A stretch of 64,000 nt of DNA. It comes from Planctomycetia bacterium. GTDB lineage: Bacteria; Planctomycetota; Planctomycetia; Gemmatales; Gemmataceae. This document shows positions 36,193 to 43,608 of this stretch, piece by piece (the stretch's first letter is position 1; every line of letters begins with the position of its first letter). The notes beneath the pieces were generated by a model. The model was given only the letters and a program-made list of their open reading frames with translations, did not search any database and was not told the origin of the DNA. Where the stretch lies: assembly GCA_005808665.1 (NCBI GenBank), contig SYLG01000163.1, forward strand, positions 1 through 64,000. Direction: 5' to 3'. The position numbers were made by a program, and so were the translations under genes.

Positions 36193-37617
36193 ATGCTCTG
36201 GATTCGTTCCGGTCTGGTTCTTGCCGGTGTTTGGTGCTGTGGCTTGACCGCCTCTGTTCAAGCCGAGGTGAAACTTCCCAAAATATTCAGCAACCACATG
36301 ATCCTTCAGCGTGATCGGGACATTCCCGTTTGGGGCTGGGACACCCCGGGGACGGAGGTGGAGGTTAACTTGGGAGATTCCACCGCCACTGCCAAGGCCG
36401 ATGATAAAGGGAAATGGTCAGTAAAACTGCCACCTCGAAAGCCCGGGGCTCCTCTGACTCTTTTGGTGAAAGGAACGACAACAGTCAAGTACGAAGATGT
36501 CCTTATGGGAGAGGTTTGGCTTTGTTCTGGTCAGTCCAACATGGAATGGACAGTCAATATTTCAAACTATGCGTCCTCTGAAATTGCGGCCGGCAACCAC
36601 CCTAAAATCCGTCACATCAAGGTTCCCCACAACCCCAAGGATAAACCCCAAGAAGACATGAACAGTTCCGGGTGGGAGGTTTGCTCCCCTAAAACCGTTG
36701 GGAATTTCACCGCTGTGGGGTACTATTTTGCCCTAAGCCTGCAAGCAGAATTGCATGTTCCCGTTGGCCTGATCGGTTCCAATTGGGGCGGCACCAGGAT
36801 TGAACCCTGGACCACGCCTGATGGTTTCAAAAATGTTCCCGCCCTTAAAGATATTTCGGATAAAATTGATACCTTTCCCCTTAAAAATGACAAGGGACAA
36901 GTCAATCATCAAACTCCCTTGGCACTATACAATGGCATGATTGCCCCGTTGGTCCCCTATGGAATTCGGGGAGCCCTTTGGTACCAAGGGGAATCCAACA
37001 ACGGGGAAGGAATGCTCTATTTCGAGAAACAAAAAGCCCTGATTGAAGGTTGGCGCAAACTGTGGAACGACCCCCAAATGCCTTTTTTGTTCGTTCAACT
37101 TGCCCCATTTGACTATACGGGAAATTCCGCTTCCACCAGTGGATTGCCTTTCCTTTGGGAGGCCCAAACGGCAACCTTGAAAATACCCAATACGGGTATG
37201 GCGGTTACCGTGGATATTAGTGCCCTTAAGGACATCCATCCCAGAAACAAACAGGATGTGGGCAAGCGCCTTGCCCTCTGGGCATTGGCAAATACCTACG
37301 GCAAAAAAGGTTTTGCCTATTCCGGGCCTCTTTACAAAAGCATGGTCAAAGAAGGGGATGCTATCAAAATCACTTTCGATCATGCCAATGGGGGCCTCAT
37401 TAGCCGTGACGGCAAGCAACTCAGCCACTTTACCATAGCGGCGTCCGATAAAAAGTTTGTTCCCGCCGTTGCCCAAATCCGGGGCAATGAAGTCCTTGTC
37501 AAGGGTGTGAAGGATCCGGTGGCGGTTCGCTTTGGTTGGGATGAAGAGGCGGAACCGAATCTGGCCAATCGCGATGTATTGCCGGCCTCTCCCTTTCGTA
37601 CAGACGATTGGAAATAA
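36193..37617 (+). CDS. sialate O-acetylesterase (SGNH family), secreted
   Basis: Predicted 474-residue enzyme, expected to remove O-acetyl groups from sialic acids or other sugars. Signal peptide MLWIRSGLVLAGVWCCGLTAS, cleaved after VQA. KLPKIFSNHMILQRDRDIPVWG is the usual N-terminal jelly-roll start. The SGNH block I is WLCSGQSNMEW with the nucleophile Ser; WYQGESNN is block III; DISALKDIHPRNKQDVGKRLA has the catalytic Asp and His. ATG 36193 is preferred since GGAGACC lies eight bases upstream and the signal peptide starts cleanly; the frame extends up to ATG 36178. A terminator follows at 37632. Confidence 0.92.
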   Translation: MLWIRSGLVLAGVWCCGLTASVQAEVKLPKIFSNHMILQRDRDIPVWGWDTPGTEVEVNLGDSTATAKADDKGKWSVKLPPRKPGAPLTLLVKGTTTVKYEDVLMGEVWLCSGQSNMEWTVNISNYASSEIAAGNHPKIRHIKVPHNPKDKPQEDMNSSGWEVCSPKTVGNFTAVGYYFALSLQAELHVPVGLIGSNWGGTRIEPWTTPDGFKNVPALKDISDKIDTFPLKNDKGQVNHQTPLALYNGMIAPLVPYGIRGALWYQGESNNGEGMLYFEKQKALIEGWRKLWNDPQMPFLFVQLAPFDYTGNSASTSGLPFLWEAQTATLKIPNTGMAVTVDISALKDIHPRNKQDVGKRLALWALANTYGKKGFAYSGPLYKSMVKEGDAIKITFDHANGGLISRDGKQLSHFTIAASDKKFVPAVAQIRGNEVLVKGVKDPVAVRFGWDEEAEPNLANRDVLPASPFRTDDWK

Positions 37618-37631
37618 CCAGCGGCCAAACC

Positions 37632-37669
37632 CTTCCAACCCGGGTTCGTTTTATGAACAGGGTTGGAAG
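37632..37669 (+). terminator. terminator after sialate O-acetylesterase
   Basis: CTTCCAACCC (37632-37641) and GGGTTGGAAG (37660-37669) form a perfect 10-bp stem, with an inner GTTC/GAAC pair. The downstream sequence AGTCTGTTTTCCTTTT is T-rich. It begins 14 bases after the stop codon. Confidence 0.75.
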
Positions 37670-37709
37670 AGTCTGTTTTCCTTTTGAAGGATGAGGCAGG
37701 AGGGATGAT

Positions 37710-39020
37710 TTGTCACCACCTGGGTCTCAACCCACCAAGGCGAGGTTAATCCTGGCGTTGTGGTTGTGCGGGCTAACCGGGGTCCTTTACCTTGACCGCA
37801 TTTGTATGGCTCAGGCAATTGTTCCTATCCAGCGCGACCTAAACCTTTCCAACACGCAAATCAGTATTGTGGGAATGGCCTTCACCCTTGCTTATGGGTT
37901 ATTTGAAATCCCTTCAGGGCGATGGGGTGATCGATTCGGTTCCCGAATCGTTTTGACGCGAATTGTGGTCTGGTGGTCGATTTTCACGGCTTTTACAGGG
38001 ATTTGCAACGGGTTTTATGCTTTGGTTTTGATGCGGTTTATGTTTGGGGTGGGCGAAGCTGGAGCCTTCCCCAACGCAGCAAGGGTGATCACCCGTTGGT
38101 TTCCCAGTTTTGAAAGGGGAAGGGTGCAAGGAATAATGCTTGCAGCCGCCCAGTTTGGGGCGGTCCTTGCCCCTGCCGTTACCGCCCATCTCATCGAACG
38201 CATTGGTTGGCAATGGACCTTTGCCGTATTTGGGGTGATAGGCATCCTTTGGGCATTGGGGTTTTGGTGGTGGTTTCGGGATGACCCTGGCCAACATTGG
38301 GGTGTAAACGGAGAGGAATTGGATCATATTCGTGGTGGAATTGGGGAATCCAATCCGCCTATCCATGGCCCCATTCCCTGGAAAGCGGCCCTCTCCAATC
38401 GGGGCGTGCTTTCCCTTTGCTGCATTATGATCCTGGGCGCTTTTTATACCTATTTGATCTATGTTTGGTTTCCCAAATATTTGCAAAACGCCCGCGGACT
38501 GGACAATATCCGGGCGGGTAATTTGACTTCGTTGGTAATTGCGGGGTCTGCATTGGGGATGCTCCTGGGGGGGTGGTTGGGCGACCAATTGGGAAAATGG
38601 ACCTGCGATACTGTAACTGCCCGACGCTACTTGGGCATGTTTTGCTACCTATCCGCTGCAGGTTTTCTTTTCCTTGGCACCAGGTGTGATGACCCATTGG
38701 TCTTTTCACTCTTTTGGGGTCTATCTTTTTTTTCAATGCACATCACGCTTCCCAATTGGTGGTTGTTGGCCATGCCTCAATGTGGTGCGCATGTCGGATC
38801 CCTTTCCGGTTTGATGAATGGTATTGGTTTTTTAGGGGCCATAAGTTCCCAGTGGTTTGTTGGGGTCTATACCGACAGCCGCAAAGCAGCCGGCTTTCAG
38901 GGTCGTGCCCAATGGGACCCAATGTTTGATGTCTATGTGGTGGTGTTGTTAATCGGAGCCATAGCCTGGTGGAGTTATCGCTATCGCCCTGTAGAGAGTA
39001 ATGAATCCCAACCGGCATAA
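37710..39020 (+). CDS. MFS transporter (ACS family, organic-anion/sugar-acid type)
   Basis: Predicted 436-residue inner-membrane protein with 12 transmembrane helices. LYLDRICMAQAIVPIQRDLNLS and the loop GRWGDRFGSRIVL are typical of the anion:cation symporter family, which imports hexuronates, glucarate, galactonate and phthalate. The start is TTG 37710, with AGGAGGG (37698-37704) five bases upstream; no in-frame ATG fits. It converges on a minus-strand operon of two enolase-superfamily enzymes, a creatininase-family amidohydrolase and a deacylase, so import of that pathway's substrate is plausible, but it lies on the other strand. Confidence 0.88.
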   Translation: MSPPGSQPTKARLILALWLCGLTGVLYLDRICMAQAIVPIQRDLNLSNTQISIVGMAFTLAYGLFEIPSGRWGDRFGSRIVLTRIVVWWSIFTAFTGICNGFYALVLMRFMFGVGEAGAFPNAARVITRWFPSFERGRVQGIMLAAAQFGAVLAPAVTAHLIERIGWQWTFAVFGVIGILWALGFWWWFRDDPGQHWGVNGEELDHIRGGIGESNPPIHGPIPWKAALSNRGVLSLCCIMILGAFYTYLIYVWFPKYLQNARGLDNIRAGNLTSLVIAGSALGMLLGGWLGDQLGKWTCDTVTARRYLGMFCYLSAAGFLFLGTRCDDPLVFSLFWGLSFFSMHITLPNWWLLAMPQCGAHVGSLSGLMNGIGFLGAISSQWFVGVYTDSRKAAGFQGRAQWDPMFDVYVVVLLIGAIAWWSYRYRPVESNESQPA

Positions 39021-39044
39021 ATGGGTTTTATTTAAGCAAATCGA

Positions 39045-40163
39045 TCAAGGCGCTGCGAACCGTTCAAGGGCATCGCGATTGAGTTCAACACCAAGGCCCG
39101 GGCCCTCGGGAAGTGTTAAAAAGCCCTCGGCATCGGGCTTGAACGGAACTTGGATCAATTCATCCATATAGGGAGACGGAGTGAGAAACTCAACATATTT
39201 CGCAACAGGCATGGCACAGGAGAGGTGGATATCCGCCGCCAAACCAAGGGCGGTGTTCCAACCATGGGGTACCCATTGGATGTTGTGGTCATATGCGGCC
39301 CAGGCAATGCGCCACGCCTCGGTTAATCCTCCACATTTGGTGCAATCCGGCTGGATAATATCCACTGCCCTTTGGTGAAACATGGGGAGGAAACTTTGCC
39401 TTCTGGTAAGGACTTCCCCTGTAGCAATAGGCACCGGGGAGTGCCGCCTTAACTCGGCAAAACCGGCAAAATCGTCTGGATGGAGAGCCTCTTCAAACCA
39501 GGTGACATCATAACGGTATAGCATCTGGGCCGTCCGAAGTGCCCATTTGTAGCCATGGGGCCAGAACGCATCACTTCCACCCGCATCGACCATAATTTCC
39601 ACATCGGGACCCACGGTTTCCCGAGCTGTCTGGATGAGCAACTCATCCATTTTGTGACTAACTCGCCCAAAAGGTGTCCAACCAAGCTTTATCGCCCGGA
39701 AACCACGCCCCACGGCCATTTTCAGTTTTTCCCGAAGGGCATCCGGTTCTGCAAATAGGAGCGAACCATAAGGCTTGATTTTATTTCGGTATATTCCTCC
39801 CAAAAGACGGGCAACCGGTTGGTTGGTGATTTTTCCAAACAGGTCCCAAAGGGCAATGTCTATCCCGCTGATGGCATGTTCTACCGACCCTCCCCGACCT
39901 TGCCAAAAGGTGTTTTGCCTCAGTTTTTCACTCACCCTTGCCGGTTCATCTGCTCGTTCCCCTATCAGGAAAGGGCTTAATAATTTTGCCGCCGCTTTGA
40001 CCAAATGGCTGCTGGTGAAAGTACTTCCCACACCAACCCTTCCATCCTCGGCGCTTACCTCAACAACGGTATGAACATTATCTTCAGGCGTAAGCTCCTT
40101 GGCCCATCCCCCCTCAACGGTACCCCCGGAAAGGCCAGTAACCTTTAGATCCACAATCTTCAT
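39045..40163 (-). CDS. mandelate racemase/muconate lactonizing enzyme family protein (enolase superfamily) 1
   Basis: Predicted 372-residue enzyme with the enolase-superfamily N-terminal cap (1-125) and TIM barrel. Visible residues: RAIKLGW (Lys of KxG), IMVDAGG, WFEEALHPDD and ATGEVL (three metal ligands, Asp-Glu-Glu), DIIQPDCTKCGG (Asp) and WVPHGWN (His), giving the Asp-His dyad of the mandelate-racemase subgroup. It therefore probably abstracts an alpha-proton from a carboxylate, as acid-sugar dehydratases or racemases do. Last gene of a four-gene operon; 33 bases after the creatininase-family gene. Same length as the second enolase-superfamily gene but only distantly similar. Confidence 0.88.
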   Translation of the reverse strand: MKIVDLKVTGLSGGTVEGGWAKELTPEDNVHTVVEVSAEDGRVGVGSTFTSSHLVKAAAKLLSPFLIGERADEPARVSEKLRQNTFWQGRGGSVEHAISGIDIALWDLFGKITNQPVARLLGGIYRNKIKPYGSLLFAEPDALREKLKMAVGRGFRAIKLGWTPFGRVSHKMDELLIQTARETVGPDVEIMVDAGGSDAFWPHGYKWALRTAQMLYRYDVTWFEEALHPDDFAGFAELRRHSPVPIATGEVLTRRQSFLPMFHQRAVDIIQPDCTKCGGLTEAWRIAWAAYDHNIQWVPHGWNTALGLAADIHLSCAMPVAKYVEFLTPSPYMDELIQVPFKPDAEGFLTLPEGPGLGVELNRDALERFAAP

Positions 40164-40196
40164 TGCGCAAAAACTCCAAAATGGATGGAATATCGT

Positions 40197-41072
40197 TTAT
40201 GAACCAAGGGGCCGCTGGCCCCAGGGCATAGGCATGCTTGGGGCATGACGATGGAAATCGTGGCGAAAATCTTTGGGGCGATCTTTAAACCAACTCACCA
40301 ATCGAACGAGCTGTTTAACACTTTCTACATAGACCTCCTCACCCTTGGCGGAGGTTGCCAGTTCCGCATCGCCAAGTACCCCCGTATCCGAGTAGCTGCT
40401 GGTCCAGGAAACCACCGTGGCCGGGCCTGCCCCGAAAAGGTCCACCCACTGGAACGGATTATTTTCGTTGTTAAAACAAATGGTACCGCTCTTGATCAGG
40501 TCTTTCCTTACATTGTCCCCGTCCAGGTATAGGTAAAGGCTTGTTTCCAATTCGCAGGCGTGGGAACATCCTCCGGGAAATTTGCTTTGCCGCCACCGGG
40601 GCAAAAATTCTTTGTCCACCGTGAGCAGGTTCCACCAGGCCGCCACACAACATTCGGCATCCGTTTCCAGATTGGTACGCCTTGCAACAAGATCAAGGTT
40701 GGGCATGTTTGACCCGTGACCGTTGAGCAATATTATTTTTTTGAAACCGTGATAGGCAAGGGATTTGGTGATATCCAGGACATGATGAATGAAATGTTCA
40801 AAATCCTGGTTGATGGTTCCAGGAAAATCCATCACATGACCTGTATAACCATAGGCAACCACCGGTAAAATAAGGATTTTTTCGGCAATTTCGCGTCCTG
40901 CGCCCTGGGCGATTCCCACCGGGCAAACAAGGTCAACATCCAGGGGCAAATGGGGACCATGTTGTTCCACAGCACCACAGGGAATGATGCAAACCTTGCC
41001 AAGGTCAACCGCATCGTTGATCTCGGGCCAGATCAGTTTTTCATACCGGTACTCGGTTTTGGCGCGACTCAT
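40197..41072 (-). CDS. creatininase family amidohydrolase
   Basis: Predicted 291-residue metal-dependent hydrolase. PCGAVEQHGPHLPLDVD contains the metal-binding Glu/His/Asp of the family, LLNGHGSN the second His, and GCSHACELETSLYL the Glu ligand. Family members open cyclic amides (creatinine, formamidopyrimidines, lactam-like rings). ATG 41072 is chosen because AGGGGAA is just upstream and conserved sequence starts soon after. It follows the second enolase-superfamily gene by 19 bases, so it belongs to the same operon; a ring-opening or amide-hydrolysis step next to a carboxylate-modifying enzyme is a reasonable inference. Confidence 0.88.
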   Translation of the reverse strand: MSRAKTEYRYEKLIWPEINDAVDLGKVCIIPCGAVEQHGPHLPLDVDLVCPVGIAQGAGREIAEKILILPVVAYGYTGHVMDFPGTINQDFEHFIHHVLDITKSLAYHGFKKIILLNGHGSNMPNLDLVARRTNLETDAECCVAAWWNLLTVDKEFLPRWRQSKFPGGCSHACELETSLYLYLDGDNVRKDLIKSGTICFNNENNPFQWVDLFGAGPATVVSWTSSYSDTGVLGDAELATSAKGEEVYVESVKQLVRLVSWFKDRPKDFRHDFHRHAPSMPMPWGQRPLGS

Positions 41073-41091
41073 GTTTTCCCCTGAAAGTGGT

Positions 41092-42210
41092 TTACCGGGA
41101 TTCTGAAACAAGGAATTTATTCACAAATGTTTCGTCGAGTTCTACCCCAAGCCCAGGGCCTTCGGGAATTTCAATCCAACCCTTGTTGGACTGGACCTTT
41201 TCAAGTGTCAATTCGTGACGAAGGGGGGAATCCTCGACACAATCTTCAAAAAGGAAGGCATCCCGACAGGTAGCCAACCAGTGAAGGCTGGCCGCTACCG
41301 TCAGTGGACTGGTGTAACAGTGGTTGCATAGCCTACCCCCAATTTCTTCCACCCGGGAACGAATGTAGGAAGCATCCGTAAAACCGCAGCGTGATATATC
41401 TACCTGGTACACATCCAAGGCACGGCGATCGATAAAGGGTCGAAACGATTCCCGGCCGCATTCGCCTTCACCGGCTGCAATGGGAATGGGCGAGCGGTCC
41501 CTTAACCAAACATAGCCTTCGATGTCGTCCTCCCGAAGAGGTTCCTCAAACCATTCCGGTGAAAATTCGGCAAAGGCCACGGCTCGCCGTAACGCCGTTC
41601 GGGCATCATAAACGCAACCAGCATCAATCAAAAGGGTAGCGGAACCCAACCCTTCCCTAGCACCTTTGACAAGGTCGATATCGACTGCTTCGGAGGTTCC
41701 CATGGGTTCCCAGCCAAATTTTACCGCGGTATAACCTGCTTCAACCCATTTTTGCGCAATGTCGGCGGTTTCCTTGCCGTCGCGTCCAAAAAGGATAGAC
41801 GCATATCCTCTCAGTTTTTTCTGGTGGGCACCCCCCAAAAGGCAGTGGATAGGTTGACCAAAGGCCTTTCCCTTCAAGTCCCAAAGGGCCATATCCACCG
41901 CTGCCATAGCGGTAATTCCAGCTCCTTTCCGGCCAAAATACATCGTTTGTCGATACATCTTGTTCCATAACCGTTCCGTTTCAAGTGGATTTTCACCAAG
42001 GAGGATCTTTCTTAGGCCACATGCTATGTTGTGGCTAAAGGGGGCATCCACGATTGCTTTGACTACTTCAGGGGAGGAATCAGCCTCCCCAATTCCCTCC
42101 AACCCGCTATCTGTCCTGATCCTTACCAGGACAGAATCCTGGCTGCTGGCTGTTTTTGCCTGTATGTTTGGAATGCGTAATATTTGGCAAACAACTTCGG
42201 TTATCTTCAT
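41092..42210 (-). CDS. mandelate racemase/muconate lactonizing enzyme family protein (enolase superfamily) 2
   Basis: Predicted 372-residue enzyme. TAVKFGW (Lys), LLIDAG, WFEEPLREDDI and AAGEGECG supply the catalytic Lys and Asp-Glu-Glu metal ligands; DVYQVDISRCGF and LCNHCYTS supply the Asp and His of the mandelate-racemase-type dyad. Differs clearly from the paralogous gene at 39045, so the two probably catalyse separate steps. Its start codon overlaps the stop of the upstream deacylase gene in an ATGA, and the creatininase-family gene follows 19 bases later: tight operon. Confidence 0.88.
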   Translation of the reverse strand: MKITEVVCQILRIPNIQAKTASSQDSVLVRIRTDSGLEGIGEADSSPEVVKAIVDAPFSHNIACGLRKILLGENPLETERLWNKMYRQTMYFGRKGAGITAMAAVDMALWDLKGKAFGQPIHCLLGGAHQKKLRGYASILFGRDGKETADIAQKWVEAGYTAVKFGWEPMGTSEAVDIDLVKGAREGLGSATLLIDAGCVYDARTALRRAVAFAEFSPEWFEEPLREDDIEGYVWLRDRSPIPIAAGEGECGRESFRPFIDRRALDVYQVDISRCGFTDASYIRSRVEEIGGRLCNHCYTSPLTVAASLHWLATCRDAFLFEDCVEDSPLRHELTLEKVQSNKGWIEIPEGPGLGVELDETFVNKFLVSESR

Positions 42211-43220
42211 GGGAGCTTTCTTGGATCTACTTCATGGGCTATACATGCAACACAGTCACCCTGACTTACCACCGAGGGTGCCCGTGTTGCAACCAGGATT
42301 CCATCGGATTGAGCCTGGATATTCACACAGGGCTTGTCAGGACATTCCAAAAAATGAATCGCTCCCAATGTTTCCCCTGCCCTCACTTTTGTACCAAGGG
42401 GAACGATATTTTCAAAAATACCAGACTCAGGAGCAAATCGATAGTCTTCCCAGTCAAGGGCCTGTACCCACCGAGTGGGATTCAATCCCAAAGATTCCCG
42501 GGTGGTCTTTATCCCCTCCAGAATTCCGGAATGGACAAGGACATTTCGTAGGCCACCCTGGGTTAGGGAGTGAACCTTGGCTGTGACATTTTCGCTGCCT
42601 CCCATTTCCGTGGTGATTACCACCTTTCCCTGACTTTCTGCCTCGACGGGAAGGAGTCCAGTTCCCGCAATGTCTGCATAAAGGAAGCAAAAATCGGTAT
42701 TCCACGCTTCCGCTCCCAAAAGCATGGCATCCCTTTGGGACCCTTTCGGGACCAGGTGCATGTGAGCACAGGGGACGAAGTCCACACCTCGCCCACCGGT
42801 GTGAATATCAACCACAATATCAGCAAGGGGAAACAATACGGTAGTTAGATAATGGGCCAACGCCTCACAGGGAGTTCCCATGGGATTCCCTGGAAAGCAG
42901 CGGTTAAAATTTTTGCCATCAAGGGGTGAAAGTCGGGTTCCAGCTTTGGCCGCAGGCATGGTCAAGGTTGGGATAAGGATGAGTCGACCATGAATTTGGC
43001 TTTGATCCAGTTCCCTCATTAGCCGCATTATCGCCACCTGCCCAGGGTATTCATCGCCGTGATTCCCCGCCATCACCAAAGCTGTGGGGCCGGTACCCCG
43101 TTGCAAAATGGTAATGGGTACCATGAGGTTTGCCCAACCCGCCAAGTTATAGGAATAGGGGATATACAAATGGCCGGTTTGTTTACCCGTTTTCGAATAA
43201 TCAACGGTGGAGCGAATCAT
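42207..43220 (-). CDS. succinylglutamate desuccinylase/aspartoacylase family deacylase
   Basis: Predicted 337-residue zinc carboxypeptidase-like deacylase. MAGNHGDEYPGQ carries the His and Glu zinc ligands, DIHTGGRG the second His, and VITTEMGGSENV the catalytic Glu. A C-terminal beta domain (about 255-330) carries a biotinyl-lipoyl-like hairpin. The subgroup resembles DoeB, which deacetylates N-acetyl-2,4-diaminobutyrate in ectoine breakdown, but substrate assignment is not possible from sequence. First gene of the operon; overlaps the next by four bases. Confidence 0.85.
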   Translation of the reverse strand: MIRSTVDYSKTGKQTGHLYIPYSYNLAGWANLMVPITILQRGTGPTALVMAGNHGDEYPGQVAIMRLMRELDQSQIHGRLILIPTLTMPAAKAGTRLSPLDGKNFNRCFPGNPMGTPCEALAHYLTTVLFPLADIVVDIHTGGRGVDFVPCAHMHLVPKGSQRDAMLLGAEAWNTDFCFLYADIAGTGLLPVEAESQGKVVITTEMGGSENVTAKVHSLTQGGLRNVLVHSGILEGIKTTRESLGLNPTRWVQALDWEDYRFAPESGIFENIVPLGTKVRAGETLGAIHFLECPDKPCVNIQAQSDGILVATRAPSVVSQGDCVACIAHEVDPRKLP

Positions 43221-43608
43221 TTGCTTGCACTTTCTTGAGAATACATGTTTTAAATAGGCTGGGTGGGAGGGTACTCGGGTAATTATGGTTCATGGATTAA
43301 GCCACTTTACCTCGAGTAGGTTTTATAGGGGTTTTCCCAAAATTGCTTTGCCCTTGCCATGAAAAAGCTCTAAAAAAGCGACTCGTGTCAGTAGCTAGGC
43401 AACGAGGGGAAACAGTCCGCCCCTTGCCACTTTTTTGTCCTTGAATGTGGAAATCCATTTTCATTCCTGAGACCAAGTGAGGCCTTTTTTTGCCCTAGGC
43501 AACAGTCCTAAACCCATCCATTTTGCGATATTCAGGGCGATTGCCTTGTAAGTTTCCCACCTGATCCGAAAATAGGATTTGGCCTTGCTTGTAAATTTCC
43601 GGTGATTC
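43221..43608. other. divergent intergenic region
   Basis: 388 bases between the minus-strand catabolic operon and the plus-strand kinase-UrtA gene; must hold both promoters. No clear -35/-10 pair, operator palindrome or RNA was recognised. A minus-strand open frame crossing 43461-43943 is antisense to the kinase gene. Confidence 0.4.
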
